Source: Chloroflexota bacterium
Lineage (GTDB): Bacteria > Chloroflexota > UBA6077
Reading direction: 5' to 3'
Assembly: GCA_021788565.1 (NCBI GenBank)
Contig: JAJYKO010000251.1
Span: 1 to 7,392 of the forward strand
Length of the DNA: 7,392 nucleotides
A program made the position numbers and the translations under genes. Under the pieces are notes generated by a model. The model searched no databases and was not told where the DNA came from. It saw only the letters and a program-made list of their open reading frames with translations. Of this stretch, positions 1-6,711 are shown in pieces (the stretch's first letter is position 1; each line of letters starts with the position of its first letter).

Positions 1-1
1 G

Positions 2-262
2 TTCCACCGCCTGGCCAGACGGCGCGGTGGCAAGAGGGCCGCCTTGGCTGTCGGACACTCGATCCTGGTTATCGCCTATCATCTGCTTGCCCATGCTGAG
101 TGCACCTATCAGGATCTCGGATACACCTACTTTGACCGTCGGGATAGCGAGGTCATCGAGCGACACTTGGTCAAACGCCTTGAGCAGTTGGGCAACCACG
201 TTACTCTGGAGAAGGTCGGCCTCTCCCAACCATCCGCAGTCTCCGGCTTGGAGGCGGCTTGA
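2..262 (+). CDS. IS110-family transposase, C-terminal fragment (cut by window edge)
   Basis: An open frame enters from the left edge and ends at a TGA at 260-262, giving 86 visible residues. It opens with FHRLARRRGGKRAALAVGHS and continues through a YQDLGYTYFDRR block. This Arg/Lys-rich start, followed by a hydrophobic helix and then the Y-x-D-L-G-x-x-Y-F motif, is the typical end of IS110/IS116/IS902 transposases (Transposase_20 domain). The family carries a RuvC-like DEDD domain at the N-terminus and a catalytic serine in the C-terminal domain; both lie outside this window, so activity cannot be judged. It is the only gene here on the + strand and it converges with the sulfur-carrier gene. 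IS110 elements lack ordinary terminal inverted repeats, so the right end cannot be placed; it should lie within about 100 bases downstream. Confidence 0.88.
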   Translation, partial: FHRLARRRGGKRAALAVGHSILVIAYHLLAHAECTYQDLGYTYFDRRDSEVIERHLVKRLEQLGNHVTLEKVGLSQPSAVSGLEAA

Positions 263-315
263 TGTGGCCACCCATCCCAACCCCCTTTTTCAGAGGAATG
301 ACGCTTACCCGTACG

Positions 316-334
316 CCCACATCCTTCGAGTGGG
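316..334. other. Short inverted repeat between transposase and sulfur-carrier genes
   Basis: CCCAC at 316-320 is complementary to GTGGG at 330-334, with a 9-base loop. It lies between two convergent genes, so it could be part of the IS end or a weak transcription barrier. There is no T-run beside it on either strand, so it is not a convincing intrinsic terminator. Confidence 0.25.
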
Positions 335-364
335 GAACCATGTAGATTCCTTCTTGGCTTTGTT

Positions 365-727
365 TTAGACGCAGTTCTTGGGATTGGGCAGTCCGGCCAG
401 GCGGCGGGCCCCATACTTGATCCCGCCAGGGAAGAGCCCTTCAAGTTCCAGGAGGCTCAGCCCGGTGCCTTCCCTCAACTGCTTGTTCAACGGGGCCCGA
501 CCGTTGGTAGCGTAGAAGCCCCGCAGGAAGCGCATCACACGCCAGTGCGTTTCAGCCAGCACCTCGAGCCCGCTCTCCCCCGCCAGCAGTTCGGCCGCTT
601 CTTCGCTCCAATCGCGCGGATCCCAGAAAAAGCCCTCGCCATCGAAGAGGATCATGCGCCCGCCGATGGAGCGATACTCTCTCGTCCGATCGCCGGACTG
701 GCCGGCAGGTTCGGCGGGCGCAGTCAC
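365..727 (-). CDS. TusE/DsrC/DsvC-family sulfur relay protein
   Basis: A 120-residue protein of the DsrC/TusE family, small cytoplasmic sulfur carriers that bind persulfide or trisulfide sulfur on a C-terminal flexible arm. Visible hallmarks are an FDGEGFFWDPRDW block at 28-40, HWRVMRFLRGFY at 61-72, LFPGG at 98-102 and the diagnostic tail AGLPNPKNCV at 111-120, with the penultimate cysteine (Cys119) that carries sulfur. The second DsrC cysteine, 11 residues earlier, is Arg108 here, so Cys119 is the only cysteine. That is the TusE-type arrangement, although the short loop before LFPGG is closer to DsrC. The start is GTG, 6 bases after the upstream oxidoreductase stop, with an AGGAGAGAGG ribosome site inside that gene's end. 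This gives about 23 residues more than usual; the ATG at codon 25 is an alternative start with a weaker ribosome site. No dsrAB or tusBCD genes are visible. The neighbour suggests a sulfur-delivery role, which is inferred. Confidence 0.88.
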   Translation of the reverse strand: MTAPAEPAGQSGDRTREYRSIGGRMILFDGEGFFWDPRDWSEEAAELLAGESGLEVLAETHWRVMRFLRGFYATNGRAPLNKQLREGTGLSLLELEGLFPGGIKYGARRLAGLPNPKNCV

Positions 728-733
728 TCGAGG

Positions 734-3388
734 CTACCTCTCTCCTGCGAGAGCCGCCTTGACTTTCTCGGGCGTCGCGGGCAGGTCTGTTATCCAAACT
801 CCACAGGCATCGTGGATAGCGTTGATGATCGCGGGCGCGGTGGGCACCAGGGTCATTTCGCCAATCCCGGTGGCCCCCTTCGGGCCGAAAGCCCTCGGGG
901 TTTCCTTGAGCATCACCTCCATGTCGAAAGCGGTGCGGGTGTTCGGGAACTTGAAGGTGACCCAGTCTCGGGTCTTCCCCGCCACGAACTGCTCCCGCAG
1001 GGCCCATCCGACCCCCTGATCCATCCCGCCTTCTACCTGACCTTCCACGTTCTTGGGATTGATCAACGTCCCAGCGTCCACGGCGGCGGTCATCTTGATC
1101 ACCTTGACCTGGCCGGTCTCGGTATTGACCTCCACCTCCGCCACCTGAACGGCATGGATCTGGGACTCGAAGTTCGGGCCCTGCCCCGTCTTCGAGTCCA
1201 TGGGACCCGGGTCTGGGTTCCTTTTGGTCCCGACATATCGGGTCGGGCGACCCGCCTGCTTCAACGCCTCGTACCCACCGCCGACCTCCGAAGATGCCTG
1301 CTTGAGCTGGTCCAGCGCGTTTAGCAGCGCGCCGCCCATCATGAAGGTGATCCGGCTTCCGGCCGCGGGGCCGCTGGAGGTGGTGTGGTCGGTGTCCCTA
1401 ACCACAAGGCGAACCTTATCCATGGGTATCCCCATGGCATCGGCGGTTAACTGGGTGAGCATGGCGTCGTTGCCTTCTCCTGGGTCGGCCACAGCGGCAT
1501 AGATGGTAATCCCGTCATCCGGTTCGAGTTCCACGGCGACGGTCGCCATGTCGCCCGATCCTCCAACGCCGAACGCGCCTGCCCCGAGTCCAACTCCCCG
1601 CCGGACCGCCCCGCTCCTATGGGCACCGGCGTCGCGGAGGGCACGCTCGTAGTGGGGCCTTACGGCCTCGCAAAGTTCCGGAAAAGGCCACTGCTCCACC
1701 GGCGAGCCGCTGGACTTGGTCTGACCGGGCTTCAAGGAGTTCCGCAGCCGGAACTCCAATGGGTCAATCCCCATCTTCTCGGCCAGCATGTCCATGGCGC
1801 ACTCGAGGGCGAAGTGCTGCTGGGGCGGGCCCGCTCCTCGGGCCGAGCTTCCGTAGGGATTGTTGGTATACACCAGGCGTCCGTGCGCCTTGAGGTTGGG
1901 AATATGATAGGAACCGGATAGCATCCACAGGGCCCGATTAACGATGGCTTTCCCACTGGAGGTGTAGGCACCGTTGTCGACGACGAAGTCCATGGTCAAG
2001 GCCGTCAGGTGAGCCTCCGCATCAGCCGCGAGCTTGACCTTCATTTCAAATGGGTGGCGCTTCGGGGTCAGCGCCATGGACTCGGCCAGGCCGGGTATGT
2101 AGCGCACCGGCCTCCGGAAATGCAGAGCGGCCGCGGCGGCGATACCCTCGGAGGTGACCTCGATCTTCAATCCGAATTGGCCGCCCGAGAAAGCCTCCTC
2201 GTAGCGCATGTTCTCCCAACCGATCGCGTCCTGGATCATGGACAGATGCTTGTGGATATTGATGCTTCGCCCAACGACCACGAGTTGGGCGTCCTCACCC
2301 TCGCCCTCTAGATAGGCCACGCTAGCCTCTGGCTCGAGGGGCGCCTGGTGGTTGAGCTGCGTGGTGAAGCGCGCCTCGATTACGGCCGCCGCCTCGCCAA
2401 GCGCTTTCTCGGCGTCACCCTTGACCAGCGGCTGACTGTAGTAGAGGTTCGGCCATTCGGGATGGATCTGCATCGCCCCTTCGGCCAGGGACTCTTCGGG
2501 TGAACTCAGAACGGGCACCTGCTCGTAATCCACCACGACCGCCTTAGCCGCGGCTAGGGCCTGGTCGCGCGTCTCCGCCACGACTATCGCGACCGGGTCG
2601 CCGATGCTCCGCACCCTATCCTCGCAGAGGAGAGGACGATCGGAGATGAAGAGGGTCAGGCGGTTGGTACCTCTGATGTCCTTGGAGGTCATGACTCCCA
2701 GCACACCGGGCATCGCCTCAGCGGCAGAGCCGTCGATGCCCTTGATCTTCGCGTGGGCATAGGGGCTCCTGACAACGGCCACCTCCGCCGCTCCAGGTAT
2801 CCTGATATCAGCGGTGAAGTTGGCCACCCCGCATGCCTTGAGCATTGAGGAGGGCCGAGGATGGGATACGCCGATCTTGGAACCGCTGGGGTCGGGCCGC
2901 GTTTCGGCCGGGGAAGCTTCGCCCCTGATAAAACGGCCGGCCAGTTCGACGGCATCCATTATTTTAACGTATCCGGTACAGCGGCAGAGGTTGCCGCGTA
3001 GGGCGTGCTTGATCTCAGAAGCGCTTGGGTTCCGATTCTTGTCCAGTAGCGCTTTGGTGGCCATGATCATGCCCGGAGTGCAGAAGCCGCATTGCACCGC
3101 CCCCGCGAGCACGAACGCCTCCTGGATCAGGTGGGGGTTATCGGGCGTGCCCAGCCCCTCGACCGTGATGACGTCGGCCCCTTCGAGATCCACAACCTTG
3201 ACCAGGCACGACCTGGTTGGCTTGGCGTTGACGATTACCATGCAGGCTCCGCACTGTCCTGTTCGGTCGCAGGATTGCTTGGCACCTGTCAGCCCGAGCT
3301 GTTCCCGAAGCAGATCGAGGAGCACCAACTCCGGATCGACCACCACCTGCCTGGTGAGGCCATTTACCTTGATCTGAACCTTCTTCAT
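734..3388 (-). CDS. mop: Molybdopterin-dependent aldehyde oxidoreductase (xanthine oxidase family, single chain, FAD-less)
   Basis: An 884-residue cytoplasmic enzyme that matches the layout of Desulfovibrio gigas aldehyde oxidoreductase (about 907 residues), which oxidises aldehydes to carboxylates. A plant-type [2Fe-2S] domain comes first (Cys40, Cys46, Cys49, Cys61). A second [2Fe-2S] domain follows, with QCGFC at 99-103 and CRC at 135-137. From about 175 to the end is the large molybdopterin domain, with HQAPLEPEAS at 347-356, SSARGAGPPQ at 514-523 (Arg517) and GATGIGEM at 838-845. Glu844 aligns with the base-catalyst glutamate of the family (Glu869 in D. gigas). No FAD domain lies between the iron-sulfur and molybdenum parts, so electrons probably leave to a flavodoxin or ferredoxin. 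The ATG at 3388 is chosen because GGAAGGA sits just upstream and the protein then starts MKKVQIKVNG, as homologues do; an in-frame start at 3439 would add 17 unlikely residues. It lies 131 bases downstream of modC with no clear terminator between. The true substrate is unknown. Confidence 0.93.
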   Translation of the reverse strand: MKKVQIKVNGLTRQVVVDPELVLLDLLREQLGLTGAKQSCDRTGQCGACMVIVNAKPTRSCLVKVVDLEGADVITVEGLGTPDNPHLIQEAFVLAGAVQCGFCTPGMIMATKALLDKNRNPSASEIKHALRGNLCRCTGYVKIMDAVELAGRFIRGEASPAETRPDPSGSKIGVSHPRPSSMLKACGVANFTADIRIPGAAEVAVVRSPYAHAKIKGIDGSAAEAMPGVLGVMTSKDIRGTNRLTLFISDRPLLCEDRVRSIGDPVAIVVAETRDQALAAAKAVVVDYEQVPVLSSPEESLAEGAMQIHPEWPNLYYSQPLVKGDAEKALGEAAAVIEARFTTQLNHQAPLEPEASVAYLEGEGEDAQLVVVGRSINIHKHLSMIQDAIGWENMRYEEAFSGGQFGLKIEVTSEGIAAAAALHFRRPVRYIPGLAESMALTPKRHPFEMKVKLAADAEAHLTALTMDFVVDNGAYTSSGKAIVNRALWMLSGSYHIPNLKAHGRLVYTNNPYGSSARGAGPPQQHFALECAMDMLAEKMGIDPLEFRLRNSLKPGQTKSSGSPVEQWPFPELCEAVRPHYERALRDAGAHRSGAVRRGVGLGAGAFGVGGSGDMATVAVELEPDDGITIYAAVADPGEGNDAMLTQLTADAMGIPMDKVRLVVRDTDHTTSSGPAAGSRITFMMGGALLNALDQLKQASSEVGGGYEALKQAGRPTRYVGTKRNPDPGPMDSKTGQGPNFESQIHAVQVAEVEVNTETGQVKVIKMTAAVDAGTLINPKNVEGQVEGGMDQGVGWALREQFVAGKTRDWVTFKFPNTRTAFDMEVMLKETPRAFGPKGATGIGEMTLVPTAPAIINAIHDACGVWITDLPATPEKVKAALAGER

Positions 3389-3519
3389 CCGTCCTTCCCT
3401 ATCCACAAAACGATTCGACGAAGTGATCGATATAGCCACAACAAACCCCAGTCGGCGGCCATCGAATGCAGCCCTATGGCGAGGCGAGCAACCGAAGCAA
3501 GAGCGATACTTGTCCTATA

Positions 3520-4650
3520 TCATACATTACAATACGCCCCGGTCAAGGCCGGGTTGGCCGGGACGTCCACGGAGAGAATGTGGAGGGAGTCCGCTGGAAT
3601 AGCGACTTTGCAGCAATCGCCCGGCTGCAATGCGTGCCGCTCCCACCACCACACCGGGGTCAGTACCAGCACCGTTGGTCCTAGTGCGCCTCCCAGGGCT
3701 GCCTGCACCGAATACAGGTGTCCCTGGCTCGCCACCGAGCGAACAACCCCGTCCACCAGCTCCTCGCAGGCGTCCGGACGGTCCCCGTTGCCGACGAACC
3801 TGAGGTACTCCGGGCGAACGGTCATGAGGACGTCCGACCCGGGGACAGTTCCCTCGGCCAGGGCGCGGAGACAGACGCCGATACCAGCGTCTACCATGCA
3901 GCCGTGCGCCCCCGTCTCCACGACCCTCCCCGCCAGGAGATTTCGCACCCCTGTCAGGCGGGCAACTTCCGCGGAGGCAGGGCGCTGGAAGACCTCCGAT
4001 GGTGTGCCGACCTGCAAAACTCGCCCTCGCTGGTACAGAGCCACCGTCTGAGCTATCACATGGGTTTCGGCAACCCCGTGAGTGACGAGCACGATGCTCA
4101 CTCCCAGCTCCCGATGCACCTCGCAAAGATCGGCACGGAGCGCGTCGCGAAGTGGAGTATCCAGGGCCGAGAACGGCTCATCCAGCAGCAGCAGCCGGGG
4201 ATTGGAAGCCAACGCCCGGGCCAGCGCGACGCGCTGCTGTTGACCGCCGGACAGCTCCTTCGGCCTGCGTTTCTCGAGGCCATCGAGGCGCAGCATCTCT
4301 ACCAAATGGGGTATCTCAGACTGCCGTGGTGCGGAAGCTTGCCTCCTAAGCCCGAAAGCGATGTTGTCTGCTACGCTCATGTGGGGGAAAAGGGCGTAGT
4401 TCTGAGGCACGTACCCTACCCGCCTCTTCTGGGGTGGCAGGTCGATCCCCAGGCTGCTGTCGTACAGCGTTCTTCCCTCCACTACGATCCGGCCCCTGTC
4501 CGGGCGGACGATCCCCGCCAGGCACTGCAGGGTCAGAGACTTTCCCGCTCCGGAGGGACCGAAGAGAACCAGGACGCCCGTCTCGCAGGAGTAGCTGGCC
4601 TGCAGGTGGAACCCGGGAAGGCTTTTGTCGATCTCTACACTAAGGTACAT
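3520..4650 (-). CDS. modC: Molybdate ABC transporter ATP-binding protein ModC
   Basis: A 376-residue ATPase that powers molybdate import through ModB. All nucleotide-binding motifs are intact: Walker A GPSGAGKS at 31-38, Q-loop Gln83 in YVPQNYALFPH, signature LSGGQQQR at 133-140, Walker B LLLLDEP at 153-159, D-loop SALD at 161-164 and H-loop His191. The stretch DLPPQKRRVGYVPQ is typical of the ModC/CysA/PotA group. Residues from about 230 to 376 form the C-terminal regulatory part, including a TOBE-type domain (LMTVRPEYLRF at 275-285), which in ModC binds oxyanion. The ATG overlaps the end of modB by 11 bases and has a GGGGAGG ribosome site 8 bases upstream. The domain alone could also suggest sulfate or tungstate transport, but the ModA and ModB neighbours favour molybdate. 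Confidence 0.93.
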   Translation of the reverse strand: MYLSVEIDKSLPGFHLQASYSCETGVLVLFGPSGAGKSLTLQCLAGIVRPDRGRIVVEGRTLYDSSLGIDLPPQKRRVGYVPQNYALFPHMSVADNIAFGLRRQASAPRQSEIPHLVEMLRLDGLEKRRPKELSGGQQQRVALARALASNPRLLLLDEPFSALDTPLRDALRADLCEVHRELGVSIVLVTHGVAETHVIAQTVALYQRGRVLQVGTPSEVFQRPASAEVARLTGVRNLLAGRVVETGAHGCMVDAGIGVCLRALAEGTVPGSDVLMTVRPEYLRFVGNGDRPDACEELVDGVVRSVASQGHLYSVQAALGGALGPTVLVLTPVWWWERHALQPGDCCKVAIPADSLHILSVDVPANPALTGAYCNV

Positions 4651-5485
4651 GGGTAGACCTCCCCGTTCGATGGATCGCTACCTTGAGTAGTGCGAGGGCA
4701 GCAAAGGAGAAAAGGGCCAGCAGAAGCGCCAGGGATAAGGCGGCCCACAGATCTGACTCCATGGCCGTGTACACTGCCAGCGGCATCGTCTGTGTCCTCC
4801 CGGGGAAGTTTCCCGCGAACATTATGGTGGCGCCGAACTCGCCCAGGGCCCTGGCCCAGGTCATGACGGCTCCCCCCAACAGACTGGGAAAAGCCAGCGG
4901 AACGGTGACCCGCCAGAAGATCCTAGCCTCACTTTCGCCCAGGGTCGCGGCGACCCTCTCCAACTGGGGATCGATCGATTCGAACCCTGCCCGAGCCGAA
5001 CGGATGTAGAAGGGTCCCGACACGAATGCCTGAGCCAGAACCACGGCCGTAGTACTGAAGGCGACGTCGATGCCCATAGCCCCAAAGGTTGGGCCGAGAA
5101 AGCCGGCTCTGCCGAACAGCAGCAGCAGGGCGAGTCCGGCCACAGCCGGAGGAAGTACCATGGGCATATCGATGATCGTGTCCAGGAGTCCCCGGCCTGG
5201 GAACCGGTACCGTGCGAGCAGGTACGCGAGAGGGGTCCCCAAGCTTATCACCAGTGCCAGGCTCACAGCGGTGGTCGCCAGGCTTAGCCCCGCGGCCTGG
5301 CGAACTATTGGGTTCGCCAGCGCCTCCAGCCAGAGCCCTCCCGGCAGCGTCCGCGCGGCCAGGGCTATCATCGGTCCTACCAGGAAGAGCGAAGGGAGTA
5401 CCGAAAGAGCCAGCAGACCCCACGGCAACCCGCTGTCCCTTCGACGTCCCGTGACCACAGAGGAATCGTAGGAGAGCGCACTCAT
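4640..5485 (-). CDS. modB: Molybdate ABC transporter permease ModB
   Basis: A 281-residue integral membrane protein forming the channel of the molybdate importer. Hydrophobic segments lie at about 22-44, 66-91, 108-125, 144-162, 198-216 and 247-270. The EAA-type coupling loop that contacts ModC is at about 178-205 (AATLGESEARIFWRVTVPLA), followed by the ModB/CysT-family stretch ARALGEFGATIMFAG at 211-225 and TQTMPLAVY at 231-239. Its ATG overlaps the modA stop in an ATGA, and no Shine-Dalgarno sequence is visible upstream, so translation probably depends on ribosomes finishing modA. Its 3' end overlaps modC. Length and segment number are normal for bacterial ModB. Confidence 0.93.
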   Translation of the reverse strand: MSALSYDSSVVTGRRRDSGLPWGLLALSVLPSLFLVGPMIALAARTLPGGLWLEALANPIVRQAAGLSLATTAVSLALVISLGTPLAYLLARYRFPGRGLLDTIIDMPMVLPPAVAGLALLLLFGRAGFLGPTFGAMGIDVAFSTTAVVLAQAFVSGPFYIRSARAGFESIDPQLERVAATLGESEARIFWRVTVPLAFPSLLGGAVMTWARALGEFGATIMFAGNFPGRTQTMPLAVYTAMESDLWAALSLALLLALFSFAALALLKVAIHRTGRSTHVP

Positions 5486-6354
5486 TGTAGTGGCACGAAG
5501 CTGAACTTTTTCATGATCGCTTGTCCCGCGGGAGAGAGCACGTAGCTCACGTACTCCTTCGCCAGGTCCGCCTCCTTAGCGCCCTTGATCGCCACTATGG
5601 GGTACTGGGCAATCACGTTAAAGGCATCCGGCACATCCAGAATCCTCACGTTGGGAGCGACCTTCGGCGTCACATCCGTGCTGTAGACGACGCCAGCGTC
5701 CCCTTCCCCCAGCTGTATCTTTGCGACCACCTGCTTCACGTCCGTTTCCTGGGAGATGACGTTCTTCATCACCTTCTCCTTGAACCCGGCGCCGAACGCA
5801 GGATCGGTGTTCATCTTGCTCAGCATCTGCAGCGCGTAGCCGCCCACCGGAACGTTCGGTCCAGCCAGCACGATCTTCAATCCACTCTTGGCCAGGTCCT
5901 GGAGCTTTTCGACCTTGCCGGGGTTCGACTTGGGCGTTATCACCACCAGTCGGTTCCTGGCGAAGACCGCGGGAGTCCCCGTCACGAGGCCCTCCTTCAC
6001 CAGGGTGTTCATCTCCTGTTGATTGGCCGAGGCGAAGACGTCGGCCGGGGCCCCTTGCTCTACCTGGGCGCGAAGCGTATTGGATCCGCCGTAATTGTAT
6101 GTGACCGCCACATTCCCAACCTTAGCCGAGAACGCGGCCGCAATCTCGTTGAAAGAGTCGGTCAGGGAAGCCGCCGCGAACACGATCAACTTTCTCTGAG
6201 TCGCCGCGGCCAAGGGGCCAGATGAGCGAGCGGCCACGGAAGTTGGAGCAGCGGTGGATCCAGGCGCCTGCGCGGAGGTTGTTGCAGCTGCGCAGCCGGT
6301 CAGAAGTAATCCAAAGAACGCGATGGACAGGATGGATCGGAGCGTAGGAGCCAT
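5482..6354 (-). CDS. modA: Molybdate ABC transporter substrate-binding lipoprotein ModA
   Basis: A 290-residue extracytoplasmic protein that captures molybdate (or tungstate) and hands it to ModBC. The N-terminus is a lipoprotein signal with lipobox LLTGC and lipidated Cys21, then an Ala/Ser/Thr/Pro linker to about residue 52. The binding domain follows: KLIVFAAASLTDSF at 55-68 (Ser63) and YGGSNTL at 88-94 (Ser91) match the two serine ligand loops of ModA, APADVFASAN at 102-111 is typical of the family, and Tyr224 in GDAGVVYSTDV fits the conserved tyrosine. The ATG at 6354 is chosen because GGAGGAAAGA lies immediately upstream and the signal peptide starts there. The frame stays open 70 codons further, to a GTG at 6564, but that extension is Arg/Pro-rich and unlike any signal peptide. 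It is first in the modABC operon and sits behind a structured leader. Confidence 0.94.
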   Translation of the reverse strand: MAPTLRSILSIAFFGLLLTGCAAATTSAQAPGSTAAPTSVAARSSGPLAAATQRKLIVFAAASLTDSFNEIAAAFSAKVGNVAVTYNYGGSNTLRAQVEQGAPADVFASANQQEMNTLVKEGLVTGTPAVFARNRLVVITPKSNPGKVEKLQDLAKSGLKIVLAGPNVPVGGYALQMLSKMNTDPAFGAGFKEKVMKNVISQETDVKQVVAKIQLGEGDAGVVYSTDVTPKVAPNVRILDVPDAFNVIAQYPIVAIKGAKEADLAKEYVSYVLSPAGQAIMKKFSFVPLQ

Positions 6355-6384
6355 TCTTTCCTCCAATCGGGCCTCCAATCGGGC
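6355..6384 (-). promoter_or_regulatory. modA ribosome binding site with a 12-base tandem duplication
   Basis: On the - strand, GGAGGAAAGA (6364-6355) sits directly before the modA ATG. The 12-base unit GCCCGATTGGAG occurs twice head to tail, at 6384-6373 and 6372-6361, so the GGAG core is present in both copies. Only the copy at 6364-6361, extended to GGAGG, is at a suitable distance from the ATG. Confidence 0.7.
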
Positions 6385-6467
6385 CGAGCACGGTGAGCCG
6401 GGGCATCCGTGAATCCGGCCGACTCCCGGCGGTGAGGCGCGCTCCGAGGAAGGGCGGACCGAGGTGT

Positions 6468-6558
6468 GAAAAGGAGAAAAGCTAGCGGCACAACGCAACA
6501 ACGCCCGATCCAGCGGTTCAGGCGACAGGTGTGCGGGCGCGGCTGCTATCTCCTTTCC
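6468..6558 (-). promoter_or_regulatory. Structured leader segment with an SD-pairing strand (candidate expression platform for modA)
   Basis: Reading the - strand as RNA, GGAAAGGAGA (6558-6549) can pair with UCUCCUUUUC (6477-6468) over 10 base pairs with one G-U. Nested within it, CGCCCG (6539-6534) pairs perfectly with CGGGCG (6507-6502). The same pyrimidine strand, UUUUCUCC (6480-6473), can instead pair over 8 base pairs (one G-U) with GGAGGAAA (6364-6357), the modA ribosome site. The two pairings exclude each other, as expected of a translational switch. This is read by eye without energies, and purine-rich ribosome sites often find pyrimidine partners by chance. Confidence 0.35.
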
Positions 6559-6594
6559 AAGCACGCGGAGGCAGGGTCGTTTCCTCCCCTACCC

Positions 6595-6700
6595 GAGACC
6601 GAGACCAACCGTGATCCCGGTCCGCCGTTTCGGCGAACGGCCTCCAGCGTCCATAGGTTCCTCACCGTTAGGACGGAAGGCTCGGAGATGCGCCTATTCA
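6595..6700 (-). ncRNA. Candidate Moco riboswitch (molybdenum cofactor RNA motif) in the modABC leader
   Basis: The leader segment contains CTCCGAGCC (6687-6679) and GGACGCTGGAGG (6652-6641), which can pair through CTCC/GGAG and CGTCC (6675-6671)/GGACG (6652-6648). A strong hairpin follows, GCCGTT (6641-6636) with AACGGC (6629-6624) or alternatively CGCCG/CGGCG with an AAA loop. CCGAG (6685-6681) can close over CTCGG within the doubled GGTCTC at 6606-6595. The blocks resemble what I recall of the Moco RNA motif, which occurs upstream of molybdate transport and Moco genes, and the position before modABC fits. I cannot verify the consensus from memory, so the class is tentative, while the presence of a structured RNA is more secure. 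Boundaries are approximate. Confidence 0.42.
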
Positions 6701-6711
6701 GTTAGAGCCCG

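Larger units (their letters stand above)
1..364 (+). mobile_element. Right part of an IS110-family insertion sequence; right boundary uncertain
   Basis: This comprises the transposase tail plus the 102-base gap to the end of the next gene. The gap holds a C-run followed by a T-run at about 278-290 and a short hairpin (CCCAC at 316-320 with GTGGG at 330-334). IS110 elements have short non-coding ends, which in this family can encode a guide (bridge) RNA, usually upstream of the transposase in the IS110 group and downstream in the IS1111 group. I see no clear target core or flanking repeat, so the true end could be anywhere between about 263 and 364. The insertion stops short of the sulfur-carrier stop codon and leaves that gene intact. 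Confidence 0.55.

Noticed and set aside
545..1324. Long + strand open frame opposite the oxidoreductase
   Set aside because: It is antisense to a clearly homologous enzyme, has no recognisable domain, and reflects GC-rich codon bias.
3389..3439. Upstream start of the oxidoreductase at 3439
   Set aside because: The ATG at 3388 has GGAAGGA directly upstream and matches the usual start of the iron-sulfur domain.
3092..4051. Long + strand open frame spanning the modC/oxidoreductase junction
   Set aside because: It overlaps two well-supported - strand genes and its translation shows no family features.
3718..4656. + strand open frame opposite modC
   Set aside because: modC on the other strand has every ABC ATPase motif in order; this frame is a shadow.
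6460..6490. Intrinsic terminator in the modABC leader (two T-runs after GCTAGC on the - strand)
   Set aside because: The preceding stem is weak and the T-runs are broken by CTCC; pairing of this tract with ribosome-site-like sequences is a better explanation.
6355..6564. N-terminal extension of ModA to a GTG at 6564
   Set aside because: The frame is open, but the ATG at 6354 has a strong ribosome site and begins a proper lipoprotein signal peptide; the extension would bury that signal.
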